The position numbers and the translations under genes were made by a program. Positions 10,010 to 18,443 of a stretch of DNA of 64,000 bases are shown piece after piece. Source of the DNA: Streptomyces violaceusniger (GTDB lineage Bacteria; Actinomycetota; Actinomycetes; Streptomycetales; Streptomycetaceae); assembly GCA_005405945.1 (NCBI GenBank), contig BJHW01000001.1, forward strand, positions 3,720,001 to 3,784,000, given 5' to 3'. The notes beneath the pieces are model-generated. The model made no database searches. It was given only the letters and a program-made list of their open reading frames with translations, and had not been told where the DNA came from. The stretch's first letter is position 1. Each line of letters opens with the position of its first letter.

Positions 10010-10150
10010 GCCGACGGGTTCTGACGCCTGCGGCAGACCTTTCCCCTCCCCGCCCCTTCCCACAACTGGGGCTCCGCCCCAGGCCCCGGGTCCAGGCCCG
10101 GGATCCAGGCCCGGGGTCCAGGGGCGAAGCCCCTGGACCCCGCCGGACGA
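10010..10150 (+). repeat. Dispersed intergenic repeat, family 2
   Basis: Reads TGACGCCTGCGG, TTCCCCTCCCCGCCCCTTCC, an ACTGGGGCTCCGCCCCAG hairpin, then repeated CCAGGCCCGGG blocks, and a second hairpin CCAGGGGCGAAGCCCCTGG, ending GCCGGACGA. It fills the gap between two convergent genes and contains two strong hairpins, so it could serve as a two-way terminator. Confidence 0.8.
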
Positions 10151-10153
10151 CCG

Positions 10154-10786
10154 CTAGAGCTCCGGGCCGTCGCCGGGCTCCTCCTGGTAGGAGTAGCGCT
10201 GCTCGGTCCAGGGGTCGCCGATGTTGTGATAGCCGCGCTCCTCCCAGAAGCCGCGGCGGTCGGCGGTCATGTACTCCACCCCGCGCACCCATTTCGGGCC
10301 CTTCCAGGCGTACAGATGGGGCACCACCAGCCGCACCGGAAAGCCGTGCTCCGCGGTGAGCAGCTCACCGTCCTTGTGGGTGGCGAAAATCGTGGTCTCC
10401 GCCATGAAGTCCGACAGCCGCAGATTCGAGCTGAACCCGTATTCGGCCCACACCATCACATGGGTGACGTCGGGCGCCGGCGGTGCGAGCTTCATGATCT
10501 CCAGTACGGAAACCCCGCCCCATTCGGCGTCGAGCATGCTGAATTTGGTGACACAGTGCAGGTCGGCCATGACCGTCGAGTACGGGAGGGCCGAGAACTC
10601 GCCATGCGTCCAGCAGTGTTTTTCGCCGTCCGCCGTGGCGCCGAAGACCCGGAACTCCCATCGGTCCGGCTTGAACTTCGGGACCGGCCCATAGTGCGTA
10701 ACCGGCCAACCGCGCTGCAGTCGCTGCCCAGGAGGCAGCTTCGCGAGCTCCCCCTCGCGGCTTTCCGACTGACCCATGGGCTCCAT
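10154..10786 (-). CDS. Sulfite oxidase-like molybdopterin oxidoreductase
   Basis: 210 residues of the molybdopterin-binding domain of the sulfite oxidase family. The conserved cysteine that ligates molybdenum is seen in DLHCVTKFSMLDAEWGGVSV (usual pattern CVTKWS), and the family signatures WAEYGFSSNL, HGFPVRLVVP, YAWKGPKWVRGVE and GFWEERGYHNIGDPW follow. No haem or dimerisation domain and no signal peptide, so a small cytoplasmic enzyme; substrate unknown. ATG at 10786 (MEPMGQS) or 10777 could be the start. Convergent with the DUF4396 gene and divergent from bfr. Confidence 0.9.
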   Translation of the reverse strand: MEPMGQSESREGELAKLPPGQRLQRGWPVTHYGPVPKFKPDRWEFRVFGATADGEKHCWTHGEFSALPYSTVMADLHCVTKFSMLDAEWGGVSVLEIMKLAPPAPDVTHVMVWAEYGFSSNLRLSDFMAETTIFATHKDGELLTAEHGFPVRLVVPHLYAWKGPKWVRGVEYMTADRRGFWEERGYHNIGDPWTEQRYSYQEEPGDGPEL

Positions 10787-10935
10787 GGTCTCAGACCGCC
10801 GGGGGTGGTCGTGACCAGGGCATCGGGGACGGGCACAACTCGTACTAAGCGTGCACTTACTGGACGCCCCAACAGGCGCGGTGCGACGATGCGCGGAACC
10901 CGCCGTTCCCGATCGGATTGGAAGGAGCCCCTCCG

Positions 10936-11451
10936 ATGCAGGGTGACCCCGAGGTCCTCGAGTTCCTCAACGAGCAGTTGACCGGCGAGCTGACCGCGAT
11001 CAATCAGTACTTTCTGCACTCAAAGATGCAGGACAACTTTGGCTGGACTCGGCTTGCCAAATACACCCGGTCGGAGTCTTTCGATGAGATGAAGCATGCG
11101 GAGATCCTCACCGACCGCATCCTTCTCCTGGATGGGCTACCCAATTACCAGCGGCTCTTCCATGTCCGGGTGGGCCAGACGCTGACCGAGATGTTCCAGG
11201 CCGACCGGCAGGTGGAGGTCGAGGCGATCGACCGCCTCAAGCGGGGCATCGAGCTGATGCGGTCCAAGTCCGACATCACCTCGGCGAATCTCTTCGAGTA
11301 CATCCTCGCCGACGAGGAACTCCACATCGACTATCTCGACACCCAGCTGGAGCTGATCGAGAAGCTCGGCGAGCCCCTCTACATCGCCCAGCAGATCGAG
11401 CAGCCCAGCGACAACGGCGACAACTACTCCGGGAGCGGCAAGGGCCACTGA
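10936..11451 (+). CDS. bfr: Bacterioferritin
   Basis: A 171-residue ferritin-like four-helix protein that stores iron as a 24-mer. Ferroxidase ligands are visible (ELTAINQY, SFDEMKHAEI, YILADEELHIDYL), and the Met in DEMKHAE corresponds to the haem-ligating Met52 of classical bacterioferritin. Ribosome site GGAAGGAG lies about 10 nt before the ATG. Third-position composition in the first 70 codons is slightly less GC-rich than neighbours. Its partner ferredoxin gene bfd follows convergently. Confidence 0.96.
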   Translation: MQGDPEVLEFLNEQLTGELTAINQYFLHSKMQDNFGWTRLAKYTRSESFDEMKHAEILTDRILLLDGLPNYQRLFHVRVGQTLTEMFQADRQVEVEAIDRLKRGIELMRSKSDITSANLFEYILADEELHIDYLDTQLELIEKLGEPLYIAQQIEQPSDNGDNYSGSGKGH

Positions 11452-11518
11452 GCCCGGGGCGGCAGAAGTCTCGGGCGGCAGAACGCGCGGCGACCGAACC
11501 GGTCCGCCGGTCCGCCGG

Positions 11519-11782
11519 TCAGGCCGCCTCGGCCGCCGTCGGCTCCGGGACGGAAGCGGCAGCGGCTGCCGTCGTCGCGGCCGTCGTCAGGACGACCGGG
11601 TCCAGCGCCTCGCGCCGGGGGCACGCGCCGCGGCCCAGCAGCGCCTGGATCTTCCGCACGCACGATCCGCAGTCCGTGCCCGCCTTGCAGGCACCGGCGA
11701 TCTGGCGCGGGGTGCACGCGCCCGTTTCGGCGTGCTCACGCACCTGCTGCTCGGTGATCCCGAAGCATGAGCAGACGTACAC
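11519..11782 (-). CDS. bfd: Bacterioferritin-associated (2Fe-2S) ferredoxin Bfd
   Basis: 87 residues. The BFD-like domain has the four cysteines in the usual C-x-C...C-x4-C arrangement (YVCSCFGI near the start, ACKAGTDCGSC near 32-42). It donates electrons to bacterioferritin to release stored iron. A low-complexity Ala-rich tail follows. The GTG start has GGAG 5 nt upstream. The iron box 54 bp upstream suggests induction under iron starvation. Confidence 0.92.
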   Translation of the reverse strand: MYVCSCFGITEQQVREHAETGACTPRQIAGACKAGTDCGSCVRKIQALLGRGACPRREALDPVVLTTAATTAAAAASVPEPTAAEAA

Positions 11783-11835
11783 GGGTTCTCCAGCGGTGGC
11801 GTTGACAATGACCTTGATCAGTTGACCTTGATCAG

Positions 11836-11854
11836 TGAGGTAACCCTTACCTTA
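11836..11854 (-). promoter_or_regulatory. Candidate DmdR/IdeR iron box upstream of bfd
   Basis: On the minus strand TAAGGTAAGGGTTACCTCA matches the actinobacterial iron-box consensus TTAGGTTAGSCTAACCTAA at about 14 of 19 positions. It lies 54-72 bp before the bfd start, in a position suited to repression by Fe-loaded DmdR1. Confidence 0.6.
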
Positions 11855-11944
11855 CCTGCCGCGCCGGACCCCCACAACGCACAGCGGGCGCGGATCGTTG
11901 TGATCCGCGCCCCACCTGCGTCTTTGTGATCTCTACGCCGAGCC

Positions 11945-13294
11945 CTACTGGTCCCGGTACATCTCCGCCACCAGGAACGCCAGGTCCAGCGACTGGCTGC
12001 GGTTGAGCCGCGGGTCGCACGCCGTCTCGTAGCGCTGGTGCAGATCGTCGACGAAGATCTCGTCGCCGCCGCCCACGCACTCCGTGACATCGTCGCCGGT
12101 CAGCTCCACATGGATGCCGCCCGGATGGGTGCCCAGCTCCTTGTGGACCTCGAAGAAGCCCTTGACCTCGTCCAGCACATCGTCGAAGCGGCGGGTCTTG
12201 TGCCCGGACGCCGCCTCGAAGGTGTTGCCGTGCATCGGATCGCAGACCCAGGCGACCTGCGCACCGGAGGCGGTCACCTTCTCCACCAGGTCGGGCAGCT
12301 TCTCGCGGATCTTGTCCGCGCCCATCCGGGTGATGAAGGTCAGCCGGCCCGGCTCGCGGTCCGGGTCGATCCGCTCGATCAGCGACAGCGCCTCTTCCGG
12401 CGTGGTCGTCGGGCCCAGCTTCACGCCCACCGGGTTGCGGACCTTGGAGGCGAACTCGATGTGCGCCCCGTCCAGCTGCCGGGTGCGCTCGCCGATCCAG
12501 ACCATGTGGCCGGAGACGTCGTACAGCTCGCCGGTGCGGGAGTCGGTACGGGTCATCGCCGTCTCGTAGTCCAGGATCAGCGCCTCGTGCGAGGAGAAGA
12601 ACTCGACGGTCTTGAACTCCTCCGGGTCCACCCCACAGGCGTTCATGAAGGCCAGCGCCCGGTCGATCTCGCGCGCCAGCACCTCGTAGCGCTGGCCCGA
12701 GGGCGAGGACTTCACGAAGTCCTGGTTCCAGGCGTGCACCTGCCGCAGGTCCGCGTAGCCGCCGGTGGTGAAGGCGCGCACCAGGTTCAGCGTCGAGGCC
12801 GACGCCTGGTACATCCGCTTCAGCCGCTGCGGGTCCGGGATCCGCGCCTCGGGGGTGAACTCGAATCCGTTGACGGAGTCGCCGCGGTAGGTGGGCAGGG
12901 TCACCCCGTCCCGGGTCTCGGTCGGCTTGGAGCGCGGCTTGCTGTACTGCCCGGCGATCCGGCCCACCTTCACCACCGGGACGGACCCGGCGTAGGTCAG
13001 CACGGCGCCCATCTGGAGGAGCGTCTTGAGCTTGTTGCGGATCTGGTCGGCGCCCACGCCGTCGAATGCCTCGGCGCAGTCACCGCCCTGGAGCAGAAAC
13101 GCCTCGCCCCGCGCCACGGCCCCCAGGCGGTGCCGCAGCGCGTCGCACTCGCCCGCGAAGACGAGCGGCGGATAGGACTCGAGCTCAGCGATCACATCGC
13201 GCAGAGCCGCTCGGTCCGGCCAATCGGGCTGCTGCGCCGCGGGAAGAGACTGCCAGGTGTGGCCACCGGCGTGGGTTTCAGCGTTCACGGTCAC
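11945..13294 (-). CDS. aroH: Class II 3-deoxy-7-phosphoheptulonate (DAHP) synthase
   Basis: 449 residues of the plant-like class II family, first step of the shikimate pathway (phosphoenolpyruvate plus erythrose 4-phosphate). Conserved segments: LLQGGDCAEAF, VVKVGRIAGQYSKPRS, PTYRGDSVNGFEF, SSHEALILDYE, RNPVGVKLGPTT, RMGADKIREKLP, WVCDPMHGNT and HVELTGDDVTECVGGG. GTG at 13294 gives the family's usual MTVNAETHAG start; the much longer in-frame extension is an antisense shadow of the gene at 13557. Feeds the Trp branch encoded by trpE-G and trpD in this window. Confidence 0.95.
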   Translation of the reverse strand: MTVNAETHAGGHTWQSLPAAQQPDWPDRAALRDVIAELESYPPLVFAGECDALRHRLGAVARGEAFLLQGGDCAEAFDGVGADQIRNKLKTLLQMGAVLTYAGSVPVVKVGRIAGQYSKPRSKPTETRDGVTLPTYRGDSVNGFEFTPEARIPDPQRLKRMYQASASTLNLVRAFTTGGYADLRQVHAWNQDFVKSSPSGQRYEVLAREIDRALAFMNACGVDPEEFKTVEFFSSHEALILDYETAMTRTDSRTGELYDVSGHMVWIGERTRQLDGAHIEFASKVRNPVGVKLGPTTTPEEALSLIERIDPDREPGRLTFITRMGADKIREKLPDLVEKVTASGAQVAWVCDPMHGNTFEAASGHKTRRFDDVLDEVKGFFEVHKELGTHPGGIHVELTGDDVTECVGGGDEIFVDDLHQRYETACDPRLNRSQSLDLAFLVAEMYRDQ

Positions 13295-13556
13295 CCGCAC
13301 AAGGTTAAAGGGTCTCCACGGCCGTCCAGCCCGTTGCCCAAAGGGTGAGACACCGTCCATCACGCCGTGGCCCACCTCGCTCCCGCCGGCCCCGCCCCGG
13401 CACATCCGGAAGCCGGGCCGCAAGAACGGGCGTTCGGGCATCCTGCGGCGGATTACGGCCATCTCGTGAAGAGAACGTGATGGAAGCGTGCCCTCCTCGG
13501 ACGCTGTTCGAGGCCGGTCCACCCGGGCCGGTGCCGACACCCGAAGGAGAGACGCC

Positions 13557-14123
13557 ATGAGCAAGACCCCGAAGGCCCCGAAGCACCTCAGGACGTGGCT
13601 CCGCGGCAGCGCGACCGCCCTCGCGGCCGTCGCCTCGCTCGTCCTGCTGCCGTTCGCGGCCTCCCCCGCCCAGGCGGACTCGTCGGCCATCCCGTCCGGG
13701 ATGACCTGGACCGTGCTCGCGAAGGGGACCGACGGCACGATCAGGGTGGGCGCGGACTCCGCGACCGACGCGTACAACGGTGACACCGCCGCCACGGCGA
13801 CGCTCCCCGTGCTGTGCCTGAGAGTCACCGGCAGCGCCGTGCCCAGCGGGATCACCCCGGACTTCTACGCGGGCTGGTCACGCGGCACCGTGGCCGCGGC
13901 GCCGCCCGTGCAGGGCAAGTCGCTGACCAGCCGGGCCGCGGCGGACGCGATCTGCGCGCGGTACTACGGCGCGGACTGGCGGGAGGCCGAGTTCCACGAC
14001 GGCCGGTACGGCGCCAATCTGGAGGCGAGCGGTGGCTGGTCCTTCTGGGCGCACGGCTACGTACCCGAAGGCACCCGCTTCTGGACCGCGATCAACGATC
14101 AGCCGGCGAACCCGTGGAACTGA
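13557..14123 (+). CDS. Secreted protein of unknown function
   Basis: A 188-residue protein with a clear Sec signal peptide: basic start (MSKTPKAPKHLRTWLRG), hydrophobic core ATALAAVASLVLLPFAA, and cleavage after SPAQA near residue 41. The mature part has GMTWTVLAKGTDGTIRVGA, DAICARYYGADWREAEFHDG and GWSFWAHGYVPEGTRFWTAI. It contains two Cys that could form a disulphide. I do not recognise a family with known function. AAGGAGA lies 8 nt before the ATG. It sits just upstream of the Trp leader with little room for its own terminator. Confidence 0.85.
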   Translation: MSKTPKAPKHLRTWLRGSATALAAVASLVLLPFAASPAQADSSAIPSGMTWTVLAKGTDGTIRVGADSATDAYNGDTAATATLPVLCLRVTGSAVPSGITPDFYAGWSRGTVAAAPPVQGKSLTSRAAADAICARYYGADWREAEFHDGRYGANLEASGGWSFWAHGYVPEGTRFWTAINDQPANPWN

Positions 14124-14141
14124 TCCTGTAGGGTTTTCGAT

Positions 14142-14198
14142 ATGCACGCGCGACTGACCATGACCTGGTGGTGGACCGCTCATCCGGCGGCCCGCTGA
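14142..14198 (+). CDS. trpL: Trp leader peptide (attenuation)
   Basis: An 18-codon ORF, MHARLTMTWWWTAHPAAR, with three consecutive Trp codons (TGG TGG TGG) at 14166-14174. It lies 94 bp before the anthranilate synthase gene and is followed by a strong hairpin, the layout of transcription attenuation by Trp-tRNA supply as described for Streptomyces trp genes. A -10-like TAGGGT at 14129-14134 would make it nearly leaderless. Confidence 0.9.
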   Translation: MHARLTMTWWWTAHPAAR

Positions 14199-14221
14199 AT
14201 CGCGCACTCCCAAGATCTCGC

Positions 14222-14246
14222 GAAGGCCGCCCGAGGGGCGGCCTTC
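14222..14246 (+). terminator. Attenuator hairpin of the trp leader
   Basis: GAAGGCCGCCC GAG GGGCGGCCTTC is a perfect 11-bp stem with a 3-nt loop, placed 24 nt after the leader-peptide stop. Ribosome stalling at the Trp codons would allow an alternative pairing upstream (CCGGCGGCCCGC region) and prevent it forming. Confidence 0.8.
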
Positions 14247-14291
14247 GGCGTTTCCGCGGGTCGTTCCTCATTCCGGAAGGAATCACCCGCC

Positions 14292-16221
14292 ATGCAGAAC
14301 CCCCACGCCCAGGACGTCGTCGCACGGCTGCTCGCCGACGACGCGCCGCCCTTCGCCCTGCTGCACCGCCGCACCCCCGGCCGGGCGCCCGACACCGTCG
14401 AGGTGCTGCTCGGCCCGGTCGGCGAGGTGGAGCGACTGACCGACATCCCGCTGCCGACCGGGACCCCGCGGGACGGCGCCCCGGTGGCGGACGCCCTCGC
14501 GCTGGTGCCGTTCCGGCAGATCCGCGAGCGCGGGTTCGAGGTGCGCGACGACGGCACGCCGCTGGCCGTGCTGCGCCCGGAGGAGACCTACGAGCTGCCG
14601 CTCGCCGAGGCGCTGGAGGCGCTGCCCGGGCACCCGGTGCGGGTCGAGGACGGGGCGTTCGACGTGGACGACGCCGCTTACGCGGACATCGTGAGCCGGG
14701 TCATCGAGAACGAGATCGGCACCGGCGAGGGCGCCAACTTCGTCATCCGGAGGACGTTCCGGGGCGAGATCCCGGGGTTCGGGAGTACCGACGCGCTCGC
14801 GCTCTTCCGGCGGCTGCTGGCCGGTGAGCGGGGCGCCTACTGGACGTATGTGGTGCGGCTGGCGGACGGGCGGACGCTGGTGGGGGCCAGCCCCGAGGTG
14901 CACGTGCGGATGTCGGGGGAACCGTCGTGATGAACCCGATCAGCGGGACGTACCGCTACCCGAGGGCGGGCCGAGCGCCGAGGGGCTGCTGGAGTTCCTG
15001 CACGACCGCAAGGAGGTGGAGGAGCTGTCCATGGTCGTGGACGAGGAGCTGAAGATGATGTGCACCGTCGGCGACATGGGCGGGACGGTGATCGGGCCCC
15101 GGCTCAAGGAGATGGCGCACCTCGCGCACACCGAGTACGAGCTGCGCGGGCGATCCTCGCTCGACGTCCGGGAGGTGCTCCGCGAGACGATGTTCGCGGC
15201 GACCGTCACCGGCTCCCCGGTGCAGAACGCGTGCCGGGTGATCGAGCGGTACGAGCCCGGCGGCCGCGGCTACTACGCGGGGGCGCTCGCGCTGATCGGA
15301 CGGGACGGCGGTGGCGCCCAGACCCTGGACTCGCCGATCCTGATCCGCACCGCCGACATCGACGCCGGGGGATCGCTGAAGGTGGCCGTCGGCGCCACGC
15401 TGGTCCGCCACTCGGATCCGCGCGGCGAAGTGGCCGAGACGCACGCCAAGGCGGCCGGGGTGCTGACCGCGCTGGGCGTGCGGCCCGCGCCCGTACGGCC
15501 GGAGGCGGACGGCCCGCGGCCCCGGCTCACGGACGATCCGCGGGTACGGGCGGCGCTGGACGCGCGGCGGACGGACCTGGCGCCGTTCTGGCTGCGGATG
15601 CGGACCCCCGAGGATCCCCAGACCGGGGGGCTGTCCGGACACGCCCTGGTGATCGACGCCGAGGACACCTTCACCGCGATGCTCGCGCATCTGCTGCGCA
15701 CCTCGGGGCTGACCGTGACCGTGCGGCGGTACGACGGGCCGGGGGTGCGGGAGGCGGCGCTGGCGCATCGGGGGCCCGTGGTGCTCGGCCCGGGTCCCGG
15801 CGACCCGGGCGACACCGCCGACCCGAAGATGCGCTTCCTGCGGGCGCTGGCCGCCGAGCTGGTGGCCGGGCACCGGCACGGGCTGCTGGGGGTCTGCCTG
15901 GGGAACGAGCTGATCGCGGCCGAGCTGGGGCTGGAGATCGTACGCAAGGACGTGCCGTTCCAGGGCGCACAGGAGCGGATCGACTTCTTCGGGCGCGAGG
16001 AGACCGTCGGCTTCTACAACACGTTCACGGCGCGCTGCGACGAGGCGGCGGAGACGGAGCTGGCGATGCACCGCGTGGAGCTGAGCCGGGACCGGGCGAC
16101 CGGCGATGTGCACGCGCTGCGCGGGCCGGGCTTCGCCGGGGTGCAGTTCCACCCGGAGTCGGTGCTGTCGCGGGACGGGGCGGCGCTGGTGGCGGAGCTG
16201 CTGGCGGCCGTCCTGGTCTGA
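14292..16221 (+). CDS. trpE: Anthranilate synthase, TrpE-TrpG fusion (two apparent frameshifts)
   Basis: A fused component I/II enzyme of about 643 residues converting chorismate and glutamine to anthranilate. TrpE part: IVSRVIENEIGTGEGANFV, GASPEVHVRM, EELSMVVDEELKMMCTVGD, ETMFAATVTGSPVQNA. TrpG part (from about residue 455): VLGPGPGDP, GVCLGNELIA with the nucleophilic Cys, and FHPES with the catalytic His/Glu. The frame shifts twice: one G is missing in GGGGG at 14915-14919 and one C in CCC at 14959-14961. The third frame between them encodes exactly the missing conserved MNPISGTYRY, so the ancestral frame is intact. Controlled by the Trp attenuator upstream. Confidence 0.9.
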
Positions 16222-16309
16222 ACGGCCACCGGCTCGGAGGAAGGCTGACCCGAAGGACTCAAAGCACCCGGAGGCCCGGAGACCCGGAGCCCCGGAGACG
16301 TGAGGCCCG

Positions 16310-16490
16310 GAGGGCGGCTGGTCCAGGGGTGTCCGCCGCGTGGCAGGGGCTCCTCCCCGGGGCCCGGGCTGGGGCGGAGCCCCACACGCGGCGGAGCCGC
16401 ATGCCGGGAAGGGGCGGGGAGGGGAGCAGCCCGCCGCAAGCGTCACGATCCGCCGGACACCCCCTGAAGGCCCGTGGGCCCGAGGCGCGG
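16310..16490 (-). repeat. Dispersed intergenic repeat, family 2 (reverse), with a family 1 palindrome
   Basis: Read on the minus strand it starts GTGTCCGGCGGATCGTGACG, then CTTGCGGCGGGCTGCTCCCC, TCCCCGCCCCTTCCC, the GCGGCTCCGCCGC palindrome and a GGGGCTCCGCCCC-type hairpin. It fills most of the 332 bp between the convergent trpE-G and phosphofructokinase genes; nothing else is seen there. Confidence 0.75.
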
Positions 16491-16553
16491 CGTGACGATG
16501 GGCCGGGCGCGACCTCCGCGCCCGGCCCATCGCCGTACTGCACCCAGACGGCC

Positions 16554-17582
16554 TCAGCCGAAGAAGACCTCGGCCTCGGCGTAGAGCGAGGGATCGACCG
16601 TCTTGAGCCGTGCGGTCGCCTCGGCAAGCGGTACCCGGATGATGTCGGTGCCGCGCAGCGCGACCATCTTTCCGAAGTCCTCGTCCCGGACCGCGTCGAT
16701 GGCGTGCAGCCCGAAGCGGGTGGCGAGCCAGCGGTCGAAGGCGCTGGGCGTGCCCCCGCGCTGGACATGGCCAAGGACGGTGGTGCGGGCCTCCTTGCCC
16801 GTGCGCTTCTCGATCTCCTTCGCCAGCCACTCGCCGACCCCGGAGAGCCGGACATGGCCGAAGGAGTCCAGCGTGTCGTCCTTGAGGACGGCGTCGCCGT
16901 CCCTGGGCATCGCGCCCTCGGCGATGACCACGATCGGGGCGTAGCGGATCTTGAAACGTGATTCGACCCAGGCGCAGACCTGGTCGACATCGAAGCGCTG
17001 CTCGGGGAGGAGGATGACATTGGCGCCGCCGGCGAGCCCCGAGTGCAGGGCGATCCACCCGGCGTGACGGCCCATCACCTCGACGACGAGCACGCGCATA
17101 TGCGATTCGGCGGTGGTGTGGAGCCGGTCGATGGCCTCGGTGGCGATGTTGACGGCGGTGTCGAAGCCGAAGGTGTAGTCGGTGGCGGACAGGTCGTTGT
17201 CGATGGTCTTGGGGACTCCGACACAGCGGAGGCCGTAGTCGTCGGAGAGCCGGGCGGCGACGCCGAGGGTGTCCTCGCCGCCGATCGCGATCAGCGCGTC
17301 GACCTCCTGCTTGACCAGGTTCTCCTTGACCCGGCGGATGCCGTCCTCGCTCTTGAGCGGGTTGGTGCGGGAGGAGCCGAGGATGGTGCCGCCGCGTGGC
17401 AGGATGCCGCGCACCGCGCGGATGTCGAGGGGAACGGTGTCGTTCTCGAGAGGGCCGCGCCAGCCGTCCCGGAAACCGATGAAGTCATAGCCGTATTCCT
17501 GTACGCCCTTGCGCACGACGGCGCGGATGACCGCGTTGAGCCCGGGGCAGTCACCGCCGCCGGTCAGCACTCCGACCCGCAT
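16554..17582 (-). CDS. pfkA: 6-phosphofructokinase, pyrophosphate-type active-site signature
   Basis: 342 residues of the PfkA family, phosphorylating fructose 6-phosphate. Conserved: GVLTGGGDCPGLNAVIR, GGTILGSSRTNP, IGGEDTLGVAA, GVPKTIDNDLSATDYTFGFD, VEVMGRHAGWIAL, and GHVQRGGTPSAFDR. The residue equivalent to E. coli Gly104 is Asp (GGEDT) and that equivalent to Gly124 is Lys (PKTIDND); this Asp/Lys pair is the signature of pyrophosphate-dependent enzymes such as that of Amycolatopsis methanolica, while ATP-dependent Streptomyces paralogues have GGEGT. Donor choice is therefore predicted as PPi but not proven. Confidence 0.93.
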   Translation of the reverse strand: MRVGVLTGGGDCPGLNAVIRAVVRKGVQEYGYDFIGFRDGWRGPLENDTVPLDIRAVRGILPRGGTILGSSRTNPLKSEDGIRRVKENLVKQEVDALIAIGGEDTLGVAARLSDDYGLRCVGVPKTIDNDLSATDYTFGFDTAVNIATEAIDRLHTTAESHMRVLVVEVMGRHAGWIALHSGLAGGANVILLPEQRFDVDQVCAWVESRFKIRYAPIVVIAEGAMPRDGDAVLKDDTLDSFGHVRLSGVGEWLAKEIEKRTGKEARTTVLGHVQRGGTPSAFDRWLATRFGLHAIDAVRDEDFGKMVALRGTDIIRVPLAEATARLKTVDPSLYAEAEVFFG

Positions 17583-17728
17583 CGTTTCTTCCCTTCTCCC
17601 GTGGAATCCCGTGATTGGGCCCGGTACGGAGAGCCACGCTAACGGTGATCCAGGTCACACGGGATGGGGCGTCGGACGATTCCCGTGCGAATCAAGGGAG
17701 TTGGTTTTGAACTTCACCCGTACGAGGG

Positions 17729-17757
17729 GGTGACGCACTGTCACCGGCCTCGGCCGG
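17729..17757. terminator. Tandem hairpins after the response regulator
   Basis: GGTGAC GCACT GTCACC (17729-17745) and CCGGCC TC GGCCGG (17744-17757) are two adjoining perfect hairpins immediately 3' of the two-component operon. They probably end that transcript before the phosphofructokinase promoter. Confidence 0.5.
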
Positions 17758-17763
17758 ACGGCG

Positions 17764-18443
17764 TCAGGCGTCGTCCAGGCCGCGCTCGATGGCGTAGCGG
17801 ACCAGCTCCACGCGATTGTGCAGCTGGAGCTTGCCGAGGGTGTTCTGGACGTGGTTCTGCACCGTGCGGTGCGAGATGACCAGCCGCTCGGCGATCTGCT
17901 TGTACGAAAGCCCCTTGGCCACCAGCCGCAGCACCTCCGTCTCACGCTCGGTGAGCTGCGGGGCGGCGGGCTGGTCGGCGGCGGTGGGGCGGGCTCGCCC
18001 GCGAGCCGCCGGTACTCGCCGAGCACCAGGCCCGCGAGGCCGGGGGTGAACACCGGGTCACCGGCCGCCGTACGGCGCACCGCGTCCAGCAGCTCCTCGG
18101 TGCTGGCCGACTTCAGCAGATAGCCGGTGGCCCCGGACTTGACCGCCTCCAGGACGTCCGCGTGCTCACCGCTCGCGGAGAGCACCAGCACCCGCAGCTC
18201 GGGGCGGTCGGCGAGGACGTCCTTGCACACCTCGACCCCCGGCAGCCCGGGCAGGTTGAGGTCGAGCACCAGGACGTCGGGCCCCGCGGCCTTGGCCCGG
18301 CGGACCGCCTGCGGGCCGTCCCCGGCCGTGGCCACCACGTCGAACCCGGCCTCGGACAGGTCCCGGGCCACCGCGTCGCGCCACATCGGATGGTCGTCGA
18401 CCACCATCACCGTCACCGGGCGGCCGTCGTGCTGAGCGGTCAT
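17764..18443 (-). CDS. NarL/LuxR-family response regulator (apparent frameshift near 17986)
   Basis: About 226 residues. Receiver domain: VMVVDDHPMWRDAVARDL, phospho-acceptor Asp in VLVLDLNLPGLPG, and GYLLKSAS lysine. The LuxR-type HTH lies in another frame (LTERETEVLRLVAKG, ISHRTVQNHVQNTL, ending IERGLDDA). Inserting one C in the run complementary to GGGG at 17986-17989 fuses both. Its ATG overlaps the kinase stop (ATGA), so the pair is co-translated. By position this is the equivalent of SCO2120, described as MacR of the MacRS system controlling development in S. coelicolor (from memory). Confidence 0.88.

Noticed and set aside
13295..13855. Long N-terminal extension of DAHP synthase
   Set aside because: The extension is antisense to a gene with signal peptide and ribosome site; family length fits the GTG at 13294.
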